A stretch of DNA of 64,000 bases from Paraburkholderia acidisoli (GCF_009789675.1 NZ_CP046913.1:992001-1056000); one strand, 5' to 3'. Positions 7,801 to 15,726 are shown, numbered from the stretch's first letter. Notes: a model not told the origin generated them from the letters alone. Numbers and translations: made by a program.

Positions 7801-8108
7801 GCGAAACCGCGTTGACGATTTTTCGCTGCCGCGCCTGCGGCGAGGCGCTGTTTCCGGCGCGTTACCGTTGTCCGTGCGGGGAGGCGGAATTCACGGAAGA
7901 GGACGCGTCAACCGGCGCGCTGGAGGAGGCGACCGTGGTGCGCCATCGCGTGGGCGCCGCGCGGGAGACCGGCGACGTGCATCTCGCGAGCGTGCGCACG
8001 GCGGCGGGCGTTGTCGTGATCGCGCGGCTGGACGAGGCGTTGGCGGCCGGCAGTGCCGTGACGCTTTCCATCGACGATCAACAGCGCATTCGCGCGCGCC
8101 GTGGCTGA
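7797..8108 (+). CDS. DUF35 Zn-ribbon/OB-fold acyl-CoA-associated protein
   Basis: A 103-residue protein with an N-terminal rubredoxin-like zinc ribbon (Cys11-x2-Cys14 and Cys25-x-Cys27) followed by a short OB-fold region, the classic DUF35 layout. Its ATG at 7797 overlaps the thiolase stop (ATGA). In studied cases (BbsA with BbsB, ChsH2-DUF35 with Ltp2) such proteins form an obligate complex with the thiolase-like subunit and contribute to acyl-CoA binding. The family usually runs about 110-150 residues, so this is a compact member. Confidence 0.88.
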   Translation: MSETALTIFRCRACGEALFPARYRCPCGEAEFTEEDASTGALEEATVVRHRVGAARETGDVHLASVRTAAGVVVIARLDEALAAGSAVTLSIDDQQRIRARRG

Positions 8109-8220
8109 GGCGCAGGGCAACTCGCCGCGCGCCGCTATGCGAAAATCGCGGCTTCGCGGCGGCGCGCTGAAGTTCGCCCGCTCCGCCCGTTTTTGCCCTT
8201 TTTAGCCGTGATGGAACCGT

Positions 8221-8631
8221 ATGTCCGATCCAGCCGACGAAGCGCCGCAACAACCCACGGCCTTCGAACTCATCGGCGGCGAGGCGCGTGTGCGCGAACT
8301 CGTCGACCGTTTCTATGACCTGATGGACCTCGAGCCCGAATTCGCGGGCATACGCGCGCTGCATCCGCCCACGCTCGACGGCTCGCGCGACAAGACTTTC
8401 TGGTTTCTGTGCGGCTGGCTCGGCGGCCCGGATCACTACATCGAGCGCTTCGGGCATCCGCGTTTGCGCGCGCGGCATCTGCCGTTCGCGATCGCGTCTT
8501 CGGAGCGCGACCAGTGGCTGCGCTGCATGGCGTGGGCCATGCAGGACATCGGTTTGCCCGAGCCGCTGCGCGAACGCCTGCTGCATTCGTTCTTCGATAC
8601 CGCCGACTGGATGCGCAATCGGCCCGGTTGA
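8221..8631 (+). CDS. Group II truncated haemoglobin
   Basis: A 136-residue haem protein of the trHbO class. It shows Tyr B10 (Tyr32 in RFYDLM), Trp61 in FWFLCGWLGGP, the proximal His F8 (His86 in RARHLPF) and Trp G8 (Trp99 in DQWLRCM), which together define group II. Proteins of this class bind O2, NO or peroxide and may protect respiration. It stands alone, 112 bp after the DUF35 gene in the same direction. The stretch before it holds a 9-bp inverted repeat (GCGCGCCGC 8127-8135, mirrored at 8159-8167) and a T-run, perhaps marking the end of the thiolase transcript. Confidence 0.9.
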   Translation: MSDPADEAPQQPTAFELIGGEARVRELVDRFYDLMDLEPEFAGIRALHPPTLDGSRDKTFWFLCGWLGGPDHYIERFGHPRLRARHLPFAIASSERDQWLRCMAWAMQDIGLPEPLRERLLHSFFDTADWMRNRPG

Positions 8632-8798
8632 AGCGGGATCACGCGCCGGGCGCGGCGCCGAATTGTGCTGGCGCAAACGCCGGTACAGTCAGGCACTGGC
8701 AGCCGCCGGCCGTCCGGCGGACGATGGCGCGATGTGTCCATAATGGCCGCTCCATTCGCATGGCGGCACCCCCGGTACACATAACAGGAGACTCCACG

Positions 8799-9533
8799 AT
8801 GACGACCACCCGCGCACTCTTTCGCGACGACGCCTATCTCACGCACTGCGACGCCACCGTGCTTGCGGTGGGCGAGGACGGCGTGCGGCTCGACCAGACC
8901 GTGTTCTATCCGCTCGGTGGCGGTCAGGCCGGCGACAGCGGCGCGCTCGTGCTCGAAGACGGCGCGCGCCTCGTGATTGCCGACACGCGCAAGGCCAGGT
9001 TCGAAGGCGCCACGCCCGACGACGCGCTGCACGTGCCCGCACCCGGCCAGGAAGCGCTGCTCGCGCGTCTCGCGGCGGGCGAACGGGTGCGCGCGGAAAT
9101 CGACTGGGCGCGCCGCCATCGGCATATGCGCCTGCATACCGCGAGCCATCTGATGTGCGCGGTGCTGCCGTATCCCGTCGACGGCTGCAGCATCACGACC
9201 GAGTACGCGCGCCTCGACTTCGCCACGGTCGAGCCGATCGAGCGCGAGCACGTGGAAGCGCGGCTCGCCGAACTGGTTGCGGGCGCGCATGCGGTCGGCA
9301 CCGAGTGGATCACCGACGACGAAATGGCGCAGCGTCCCGAACTCGTGCGCACGATGAGCGTGAAGCCGCCCATGGGCCTCGGCCGCGTGCGCTTGCTGCG
9401 CATCGAGAACGTGGATTTGCAGCCGTGCGGCGGCACGCACGTGCGCAACACCGAGGAAATCGGCACGTTGCGCGTGGCGAAGCTCGAAAAGAAGAGCGCG
9501 CGCACGCGGCGTCTCGTGCTGGAACTCGTTTGA
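8799..9533 (+). CDS. alaX: AlaX-type alanyl-tRNA editing protein
   Basis: A 244-residue free-standing editing domain related to the C-terminal half of AlaRS. It removes serine or glycine wrongly attached to tRNA-Ala. The zinc ligands are visible as HTASH (His113, His117) and CGGTH (Cys210, His214). FYPLGGGQAGDSG near residue 36 is the conserved N-terminal motif. Its size, with both an N-terminal beta-barrel and the editing core, matches AlaX-M. The start ATG at 8799 has ACAGGAG upstream. The stop overlaps the next gene. Confidence 0.92.
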   Translation: MTTTRALFRDDAYLTHCDATVLAVGEDGVRLDQTVFYPLGGGQAGDSGALVLEDGARLVIADTRKARFEGATPDDALHVPAPGQEALLARLAAGERVRAEIDWARRHRHMRLHTASHLMCAVLPYPVDGCSITTEYARLDFATVEPIEREHVEARLAELVAGAHAVGTEWITDDEMAQRPELVRTMSVKPPMGLGRVRLLRIENVDLQPCGGTHVRNTEEIGTLRVAKLEKKSARTRRLVLELV

Positions 9534-10186
9534 GCGCGGGCAACGTCACGGCGGGTTTGCCGGTCGAGGCGCTCGATCCGCGTGCCCGCGAGGTGCTCGA
9601 CTTCTGGTTCGGCGCGCCGGGTTCGGCGGAACGCGGCCGCGAGCGCAAGCAGTGGTTCCGCAAACGCGAAGCGTTCGACGCGCAATTGCGCGAGCGCTTC
9701 GGCGCGCTGCTTGCCGCCGCGCGCGCGGGCGAGCTCGACGCGTGGTGCGCGACGCCCGCTGGCGCGCTCGCGCTCGTGATCGTGCTCGACCAGTTTTCGC
9801 GCAACTGCCTGCGCGGCACGCCGCACGCCTTTGCCGCCGACGCGAAAGCGCTCGCCATCGCCCGCGCCATGGTCGCGAGCGGCGCGGATCTACGCTTGCC
9901 CGACCTCTATCAGCGCATGTTCGTGTATATGCCGTTCGAGCACGCCGAGTCGGTGGCGGCGCAGCGCGAGTCGCTGCGTTTGTTCGGCGCGCTGGCGCAG
10001 GAAGCGGGCGAGGCCGGTTTCGAGGCGAGCTTCAGTGCGAGTTTCGAGGCGTATCACGACTACGCGCGGCGGCACGCGCAGGTGATCGAGCGCTTCGGGC
10101 GTTTTCCGCATCGCAACGAGGTGCTCGGGCGCGTATCCACGGAGGACGAACTCGCGTTTCTGCGCGAGCCCGGTTCGCGGTTTTGA
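9530..10186 (+). CDS. DUF924 family protein
   Basis: About 218 residues of an all-helical TPR-like protein of unknown function. Family hallmarks are VLDFWFGAP near the N-terminus, VLDQFSRNCLRGT in the middle, then YMPFEHAES and RFGRFPHRNEVLGR. No ATG lies before the conserved part. The only sensible start is a TTG at 9530 that overlaps the alaX stop (TTGA), so it is probably translationally coupled to alaX. The function is not known; the start codon is the least certain point. Confidence 0.85.
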   Translation: MSAGNVTAGLPVEALDPRAREVLDFWFGAPGSAERGRERKQWFRKREAFDAQLRERFGALLAAARAGELDAWCATPAGALALVIVLDQFSRNCLRGTPHAFAADAKALAIARAMVASGADLRLPDLYQRMFVYMPFEHAESVAAQRESLRLFGALAQEAGEAGFEASFSASFEAYHDYARRHAQVIERFGRFPHRNEVLGRVSTEDELAFLREPGSRF

Positions 10187-10207
10187 CCGGCGTCGCGGCG
10201 TGAACGG

Positions 10208-10954
10208 CTAGCGGCCGCCGGCCACGTCGAGCACCGCGCCGGTCACGTACGACGCGGCGTCGCTGATCAGCCAGACGATTGTTTGCGCGACTTCCTCGGC
10301 GCTGCCGGGCCGCCCGAGCGGTGTTTGCGCGCCGAGCACGGCGGCGCGGTCGGGGCGGCCGCCGCTCGCGTGAATCTCCGTGTCGATGAGGCCGGGGCGC
10401 ACCGCGTTCACGCGTATGCCTTGCGGCCCGAGTTCCTTCGCGAGACCGAGCGTCATGGTGTCGATCGCGCCTTTGGACGCCGCGTAATCGACATATTCGT
10501 TGGGCGAACCGAGCCGCGCCGCCGCCGAAGACACATTGACGATCGAGCCGCCTTCGCCGCCGCGATCCTTCGACATGCGCCGCGCGGCTTCGCGCGCGCA
10601 CAGAAACGCGCCGTACACGTTCACGTCGAACACACGCTTCAGGCGTTCCGCGCTCATGTCGGCGACCGGGCTGCCCGGCGCGACGATACCCGCGTTGTTC
10701 ACGAGCGCGTCGATGCGCCCGTACGCCGATTCGAGCGCGTCGAACAGGGCGACCACGTCCGCTTCGCTCGCCACGTCGCCGCGCAGCACGCGCGCCTTCC
10801 CGCCGGCGCGGCCCACCTCGGCGGCGGTTTCGTCGGCGGCGGGCTGGTTGTGGTGATAGTTCACGCCCACGGTCCAGCCTTGCGCGCCCAGGAGACGCGC
10901 CGTCGCGCGGCCGATGCCGCGGCTCGCGCCCGTGATCAAAACGACCTTGCTCAT
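10208..10954 (-). CDS. SDR-family oxidoreductase (FabG/YgfF-like)
   Basis: A 248-residue classical short-chain dehydrogenase. The cofactor loop is GASRGIG (9-15), followed by GDVAS, NNAG (86-89), Ser143, and Tyr157-x3-Lys161. It resembles glucose/3-oxoacyl-reductase-like members annotated YgfF or FabG-like, but substrate residues give no clear answer. The Asn31-Tyr-His stretch after beta-2 suggests NADP preference, which is an inference. It is convergent with the DUF924 gene and lies 70 bp after the LOG gene. Confidence 0.88.
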   Translation of the reverse strand: MSKVVLITGASRGIGRATARLLGAQGWTVGVNYHHNQPAADETAAEVGRAGGKARVLRGDVASEADVVALFDALESAYGRIDALVNNAGIVAPGSPVADMSAERLKRVFDVNVYGAFLCAREAARRMSKDRGGEGGSIVNVSSAAARLGSPNEYVDYAASKGAIDTMTLGLAKELGPQGIRVNAVRPGLIDTEIHASGGRPDRAAVLGAQTPLGRPGSAEEVAQTIVWLISDAASYVTGAVLDVAGGR

Positions 10955-11024
10955 CGTGTCGTGCCCTTCGTTGCGAAGCGGTTCAGGGATGGCGGTGCGA
11001 ACTCCGGGTGCGAAACCGGCGCGC

Positions 11025-11609
11025 TTAAACCTTCTCGCGCAGATCGGCCCACTTGTCCTTCTCGGGCGCGCGATACGCCGCGAGCTTCGCGAGCAGTGAC
11101 TCGGCGTTGCCGTCGACTTGCAGCATCTGCAGATAGGTCTCGCGCATGAAGCCCTCGCGCACGGTGTGATCGAGCATCGTCATCAACGGGTCGTAGAAGC
11201 CGCCAATGTTGAGCACGCCCACGGGCTTGCGGTGATAGCCGAGTTGCGCCCACGTGTAGACCTCGAACAGCTCTTCGAGCGTGCCCGCGCCGCCCGGCAT
11301 GGCCACGAAGGCATCGGCGAGATCGGCCATCATCTTCTTGCGATGATGCATGTCGGGCACGACGTGCAGCTCGGTGAGGCCCGCGTGGCCGACTTCTTTA
11401 TCGACGAGCAGTTCGGGAATCACGCCGATGGCGCGGCCGCCGTGTTGCATGACGGTGTCGGCGATCACGCCCATCAGGCCGACCTTGCCGCCGCCATAAA
11501 CGAGCGCGAGATCCTGCGCGACGAGCGCGCGGCCGAATGCCTGGGCGGCTTCGGTGTACAGCGGGTTGGCTCCGAACGAGGAGCCGCAATAGACGCAAAC
11601 TGCTTTCAT
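11025..11609 (-). CDS. LOG-family cytokinin riboside 5'-monophosphate phosphoribohydrolase (TIGR00730)
   Basis: A 194-residue Rossmann-fold protein with the signature PGGAGTLEE (105-113), the GGGKVGLMG nucleotide loop near residue 39, and MHHRKKMM. LOG proteins cleave nucleoside 5'-monophosphates, including cytokinin ribotides, to the free base and ribose phosphate. In bacteria the usual role is nucleotide turnover; cytokinin production in plant-associated species is possible but not shown here. The start ATG at 11609 is well placed. It lies 38 bp after the TetR gene in the same direction. Confidence 0.9.
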   Translation of the reverse strand: MKAVCVYCGSSFGANPLYTEAAQAFGRALVAQDLALVYGGGKVGLMGVIADTVMQHGGRAIGVIPELLVDKEVGHAGLTELHVVPDMHHRKKMMADLADAFVAMPGGAGTLEELFEVYTWAQLGYHRKPVGVLNIGGFYDPLMTMLDHTVREGFMRETYLQMLQVDGNAESLLAKLAAYRAPEKDKWADLREKV

Positions 11610-11647
11610 GCGGTGGTTATCCTTTGGGCTTGAGCGAGGCGGAGCGT

Positions 11648-12400
11648 TCAGCCGCGCGGGTCTTTCGCGCCGCCGGTGGCGGCACTCGCGCCGGTTGTCG
11701 GGCTCGCGCCTTCGCGCGGCGGCAGGTAGTCGTAGAACTCGCGCTTGGCGAGCTTGCCCGAGATGAGGTCGTCGAACAGTTCGCGCGCGCGGCCGCGCAG
11801 ATACGGCGCCATCAACGAGATGATCTGCACGCTCACCTGGTGCAACTCGTCGCGAATCGCTTCCTGGTCGTTGTACTTGCGCGGGTTCATCACGAACTGG
11901 TAGGAAAGCCAGTACGTGGCGATCACGCCGATATTGGTCGAGATCACGGCGATCTCGGCGGGCGTGGCCACCATCTCGCCGTCTTCCACGAGCTGCTCGC
12001 AGAACTGCTGCGCGAAGTGCACCTTGTGGCTGATGATCTGCTTGAAGTGCATCTCCAGCGTGCGGTTGCGCGCGAGCAGGTCGTTCAGGTCGCGATAGAG
12101 AAAGCGGTAGCGCCACGTGAAATCGACCATGTATTGCAGATACGCCCACATTTCGTCGATGGTGGCGCGATGGTCTTCGGGGAAGCGCAGACGCTTTTCG
12201 ATCTCCTGCTCGAACTGGCTGAAGATGCTGTTGATGATGTCGTCTTTGTTGCGGAAGTGGTAGTACAGGTTGCCTGGACTGATCTCCATTTCCTCGGCGA
12301 TGGTCGTCGTGGTGACGTTCGGCTCGCCGATCTCGTTGAACAGTTTCAGCGACAGCTCGAGAATCCGTTCGCGTGTACGGCGGGGAGGTTTGGCTTCCAT
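11648..12400 (-). CDS. TetR/AcrR-family transcriptional regulator
   Basis: A 250-residue regulator. The N-terminal helix-turn-helix (about 8-55) reads RERILELSLKLFNEIGEPNV then TTTTIAEEMEISPGNLYYHF, a textbook TetR domain. The ligand domain is long and ends in a disordered Ala/Gly/Thr tail. FWRYRFLYRDLNDLL-like helices resemble TetR proteins tied to fatty-acid or polyhydroxyalkanoate genes in Burkholderiales, but that is a loose resemblance. It is transcribed away from dgkA, probably from the minus-strand promoter at 12499-12504. Confidence 0.92.
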   Translation of the reverse strand: MEAKPPRRTRERILELSLKLFNEIGEPNVTTTTIAEEMEISPGNLYYHFRNKDDIINSIFSQFEQEIEKRLRFPEDHRATIDEMWAYLQYMVDFTWRYRFLYRDLNDLLARNRTLEMHFKQIISHKVHFAQQFCEQLVEDGEMVATPAEIAVISTNIGVIATYWLSYQFVMNPRKYNDQEAIRDELHQVSVQIISLMAPYLRGRARELFDDLISGKLAKREFYDYLPPREGASPTTGASAATGGAKDPRG

Positions 12401-12498
12401 GTCGTCCGGCCCTGAAAAAGCAGTACCGGGCCAAAACGCTCGCGTTGGCGGCGTGGGTGGCCCGGATGCGGTTGGTCGTTTTTTAAGACTGTCGTTCG

Positions 12499-12504
12499 AT
12501 TATA
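12499..12504 (-). promoter_or_regulatory. Putative -10 box for the TetR-family gene
   Basis: Read on the minus strand, an exact TATAAT occurs about 100 bp upstream of the TetR start, inside the only AT-rich patch of the 239-bp gap between the TetR gene and dgkA. No good -35 is visible 16-18 bp upstream. The call rests on the consensus -10 and its position. Confidence 0.45.
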
Positions 12505-12639
12505 AACCGACGACCTGGCGCGAAACGGCGAGCGTGGACCGCCGCGGCGCGCGCGGCGGGATTGGACGGCGCGGCTAGCGGCGAAAGCGGCGAAAGCGGC
12601 CCGAGGAAGCGGCGAGGGCGTGTGCGCCGCCGCGGTGCG

Positions 12640-13365
12640 CTACAGCGCGCTCAACCAGTGCAGAAACGGCGGCCCGTAGTGCGGCACGAGAATGAGGCCC
12701 CACGTGAGCACGCACAGCAGCAGCGCGACGGTCACGGCGGCGCTGCCCAGATCCTTCGCGCGGCCGGAGAGTTCGTTGCGCTCGAGACCGATGCGATCGA
12801 CGGCGTTCTCGATGCTCGAATTGAGCAGCTCCACGATCAGCACGAGCATCACGGAGCCGAGCAGCAGCACGCGTTCGACCGGATCGACGGGAATGAACAC
12901 GCCGGCCGGCACGAGAATGGCCGCGAGCGTGAGTTCCTGGCGAAACGCGCTTTCCTCGCGAATCGCCACGCGAAACCCTTTGATCGAATACTTGAGCGCA
13001 TGCCACGCGCGCGTGATGCCGCGATTGCCCTTGTACGGATTGAAGGGCAGCGGCGCGAGCGGATCGTCGGGGCCGAGCGGTTCGGGAGGCGGCTCCTTGG
13101 CTTGCTGCTGTTTGCGCTTTTGCGACGCCGTGGGCGCGGGAGGCGCTTCGGGCGGCTGGCCGCGCGTACCCGTGCGGGCCGCGGCGCCGGAGCGCGCCGC
13201 GCCCGCGGACGAGGTTGCGGAATGCAGCGGTGACGGAGAGCGTGACGTCATGACGGTACGGGGGAGTGTCTCAGTATCGCATGCGTCGGACGCGGCTGCG
13301 CCGCGCGCGTCGTCCGCCTCCTTGGGCTGCTTGACGGTCGATTCGCGGGCGGAAGGGGGTGCCAT
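12640..13365 (-). CDS. dgkA: Diacylglycerol kinase, DgkA type
   Basis: Up to 241 residues. The C-terminal ~120 residues are the membrane enzyme: ITRAWHALKYSIKGFRVAIR, EESAFRQELTLAA, a hydrophobic helix, then LLNSSIENAVDRIGLERNEL and GRAKDLGSAAV, which hold the catalytic and metal-binding Glu residues of prokaryotic DgkA. It phosphorylates diacylglycerol to phosphatidate. The ~115-residue N-terminal extension is Pro/Ala/Ser/Lys-rich and probably disordered. The start may instead be the ATG at 13251. It follows the glycosyltransferase gene by 28 bp, so it fits a shared transcript that makes and consumes diacylglycerol. Confidence 0.85.
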   Translation of the reverse strand: MAPPSARESTVKQPKEADDARGAAASDACDTETLPRTVMTSRSPSPLHSATSSAGAARSGAAARTGTRGQPPEAPPAPTASQKRKQQQAKEPPPEPLGPDDPLAPLPFNPYKGNRGITRAWHALKYSIKGFRVAIREESAFRQELTLAAILVPAGVFIPVDPVERVLLLGSVMLVLIVELLNSSIENAVDRIGLERNELSGRAKDLGSAAVTVALLLCVLTWGLILVPHYGPPFLHWLSAL

Positions 13366-13393
13366 GGATCGTGCCCCGGGTGCGTGCCGCGCG

Positions 13394-14428
13394 TCAGGCC
13401 GCGGCGCTCTTCGCCTGCATCGCCTCGCGCGTGCGCGGCTTGAGGTGCGAGGCGAACTGCTCGGACGCCGCGCGCCACGAGAAGCGCTCGGCCCAGGCGC
13501 GCGCGTCGGCGCGGTCGATCTTGAGCGCTTCGAGGCAGGCTTCGCGCAAGTCCTCGTTCATCGCGCCCGCGCGGCTGCTGGTGCCGAGCACGTCGATCGG
13601 GCCGGTGACCGGATAGGCCGCGACCGGCGTGCCGGTGGCGAGCGCCTCGAGCAGCACGAGGCCGAAGGTGTCGGTGCGGCTCGGGAACACGAACACGTCG
13701 GCGGCCGCGTAGACCTTCGCGAGTTCGGGCTGGCTGAGCACGCCCAGATAGTTCGCCTGCGGATAGCGCGACTTCAGTTCCGCGAGCGCCGGGCCTTCGC
13801 CGCAAACCCACTTCGAGCCGGGCAGGTCGAGCTTGAGAAACGCCTCGACGTTCTTTTCCACGGCCACGCGGCCCACGTACAGAAAGATCGGTCGCGCCGT
13901 GTTGAGCACCTTCGACTCCATCGGCCGGAAGATGTCGAGATCGACGCCGCGCGTCCACAGCACGACGTTCGTGAAGCCGAACTTCTCCAGATCGGTCTTG
14001 ACGACGGGCGTGGGCGCCATCACCGCGAGCGAAGGCTTGTGGAACCAGCGCAGGAAGCGATACGTGGCCGAAAGCGGAATGCCGAAGCGTGCCTGCACGT
14101 ACTCGGGAAAGCGCGTGTGATAGGCGGTCGTGAAGGGCAGGTCGTGATCGATCGCGTAGCGGCGCGCGGTGAGACCGAGCGGGCCTTCCGTCGCGATATG
14201 GATCGCGTCCGGGCCGAACGCCGCAATGCGTTCGCGCAAATGCCGCTTGGGAAACAGCGAGAGGCGAATCTCGGGATACGTCGGGCACGGCACCGTGCGG
14301 AATTCGAGCGGCGTGAGCAGTTCGACCTCATGGCCGAGCGCAATGAGTTCGCGGGTGGTGTTCTTCAGCGTACGCACCACGCCGTTGACTTGCGGCTCCC
14401 ATGCATCGGTGACGATCATGATCTTCAT
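13394..14428 (-). CDS. agt: GT4-family glycosyltransferase, Agt-like diacylglycerol glucosyltransferase
   Basis: A 344-residue GT-B enzyme. The N-terminal half starts MKIMIVTDAWEPQVNGVVRT and includes FRTVPCPTYPEIRL, HIATEGPLGL and TAYHTRFPEYVQARF. The C-terminal half has FLYVGRVAVEKN, VCGEGPAL and the nucleotide-sugar motif SRTDTFGLVLLEALATGTPV. These match the family of rhizobial Agt, which transfers a sugar from UDP-sugar to diacylglycerol to make glycolipids under phosphate starvation. The neighbouring PlcP-like and DgkA genes support this. Start ATG 14428 has GAGGG. Donor and acceptor are inferred from family and context, not from residues. Confidence 0.82.
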   Translation of the reverse strand: MKIMIVTDAWEPQVNGVVRTLKNTTRELIALGHEVELLTPLEFRTVPCPTYPEIRLSLFPKRHLRERIAAFGPDAIHIATEGPLGLTARRYAIDHDLPFTTAYHTRFPEYVQARFGIPLSATYRFLRWFHKPSLAVMAPTPVVKTDLEKFGFTNVVLWTRGVDLDIFRPMESKVLNTARPIFLYVGRVAVEKNVEAFLKLDLPGSKWVCGEGPALAELKSRYPQANYLGVLSQPELAKVYAAADVFVFPSRTDTFGLVLLEALATGTPVAAYPVTGPIDVLGTSSRAGAMNEDLREACLEALKIDRADARAWAERFSWRAASEQFASHLKPRTREAMQAKSAAA

Positions 14429-14472
14429 CGGTCGGCGGCCCTCAGGATGATGTTTTGACTGATGTTGCGAAT

Positions 14473-14493
14473 GCCCGCCACGGCGCGGCGGGC
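14473..14493. other. GC-rich hairpin between plcP and agt
   Basis: Perfect 7-bp arms GCCCGCC (14473-14479) and GGCGGGC (14487-14493) enclose a 7-base loop in the 178-bp gap between the two genes. No T-run follows on either strand. It is more likely an RNA stabiliser or processing site than a terminator. Confidence 0.45.
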
Positions 14494-14606
14494 GTACCAG
14501 GAATGGCAGCGCGCGAACGCAGGGGCGTCGCGCGCGGCGTGTTGAGACAGGCGGTCCGATTGGTGTTCAGCGTGTGCCCGTGATGCCGGTTTCGTGATTC
14601 AGGCTG

Positions 14607-15569
14607 TCACGCGTTCACGCGCGCCTTGCGCGTGGAAGCTTGCGTCTCGGGCGAACGCATCACCGTCCAGTTGACGATGCGCAGTTCGCCTTCGAAGGTC
14701 TCGACGAGCGCGGTGAGACTTTCGACCCAGTCGCCGTCGTTGCAATAGAGCACGCCGTCGATCTCGCGGATCTCGGCCTTGTGGATGTGGCCGCACACGA
14801 CACCGTCACAGCCGCGCCGGCGCGCTTCGTCCGTCATCACGCGCTCGAACGACGAGATGAAGTTCACGGCGTTCTTCACCTGGTGCTTGAGGTACTGCGA
14901 GAGCGACCAGTACTGGAAGCCGAGCTTCGCGCGAATGCGGTTGAACCAGCGGTTGAGCAGCAGGATCAGCGTGTACGCCGAGTCGCCGAGATAGGCGAGC
15001 CACTTCGCGTGCTGGATCACGCCGTCGAACAGATCGCCGTGCACGACCCAGAGGCGCTTGCCGGTGAGCGTGGTGTGGAACGCTTCCTCGCGCACGTGGA
15101 TGTCGCCGAACGCGAGGTTGCAGAACTGGCGCGCGGCCTCGTCGTGATTGCCGGGAATGTAGATGACCTGCGTGCCCTTGCGCGCCTTGCGCAGCACTTT
15201 CTGCACGACGTCGTTGTGCGCCTGCGGCCAGTACCAGCCTTTGCGCAGCTGCCAGCCGTCGATGATGTCGCCCACGAGATACAGATACTCCGACTCGTTG
15301 TGGCGCAGGAAGTCGAGCAGATACGACGCCTGGCAGCCGCCCGTGCCCAGATGGATATCCGAGAGCCAGATGGTGCGGTAACGGGTGGGATCGGGATGAT
15401 CGTCGTCGGTGGAGCCAGTGCCGGTGGCGGTGGCGTCGTCGAGCGCGGCGGCGAGTGACGAAGGCGGGGAGAAGGGCGCGCCGTTCGGAATCGGATGAAA
15501 TTCGGCGGGGTCGGTGCCTCGTCCGGTGGTTTGCCGGAACAGGGCGGTCGCGGACGTCTTCTGGGCCAT
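14607..15569 (-). CDS. plcP: PlcP-like phospholipase C (calcineurin-type metallophosphoesterase)
   Basis: A 320-residue protein. After ~65 disordered Thr/Asp/Pro-rich residues comes the dimetal phosphoesterase core: SDIHLG (Asp71, His73), VGDIIDGW (Asp101), GNHDE (140-144), VHGD (His178) and GHIH (260-263). The segments WYWPQAHNDVVQKVLRKARK and YWSLSQYLKHQVKNAVNFIS match rhizobial PlcP, which splits membrane phospholipids to diacylglycerol, rather than LpxH. Automatic pipelines often name it UDP-2,3-diacylglucosamine diphosphatase. I use the ATG at 15569 because longer starts would run through the PHO box; no strong ribosome site is visible. It lies upstream of agt and dgkA on the same strand. 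Confidence 0.82.
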   Translation of the reverse strand: MAQKTSATALFRQTTGRGTDPAEFHPIPNGAPFSPPSSLAAALDDATATGTGSTDDDHPDPTRYRTIWLSDIHLGTGGCQASYLLDFLRHNESEYLYLVGDIIDGWQLRKGWYWPQAHNDVVQKVLRKARKGTQVIYIPGNHDEAARQFCNLAFGDIHVREEAFHTTLTGKRLWVVHGDLFDGVIQHAKWLAYLGDSAYTLILLLNRWFNRIRAKLGFQYWSLSQYLKHQVKNAVNFISSFERVMTDEARRRGCDGVVCGHIHKAEIREIDGVLYCNDGDWVESLTALVETFEGELRIVNWTVMRSPETQASTRKARVNA

Positions 15570-15613
15570 GGCACACGCGGCAGGTTGCAATACGCGCATT
15601 GCAACGTGCGGCC

Positions 15614-15631
15614 ATGACCGTGCCGTGACAG
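15614..15631 (-). promoter_or_regulatory. PHO-box-like PhoB site upstream of plcP
   Basis: On the minus strand the bases read CTGTCAC-GGCA-CGGTCAT: two 7-bp repeats separated by four, against the consensus CTGTCAT-N4-CTGTCAT/C. The only clear mismatch outside the variable last base is the second position of the downstream repeat. A TGCAAT hexamer lies exactly 10 bp downstream (15598-15603), where a PhoB-dependent -10 belongs. The same bases also form a GTGAC-T-GTCAC palindrome (15625-15635), so another regulator is possible. Confidence 0.65.
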
Positions 15632-15726
15632 TCACAAGAAGGTCTTGTTACGTGGGGCTTTCTGGTTTTGCCGCAGCCTTGACTGGCTTGCGCGGCGGCT
15701 CGGGCGCCGATTTTTCCCGCTGTGTT

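Noticed and set aside
8127..8167. 9-bp inverted repeat GCGCGCCGC/GCGGCGCGC after the DUF35 gene
   Set aside because: The loop is 23 bases and no T-run follows directly. In sequence this GC-rich such repeats arise by chance, so it was not called a terminator.
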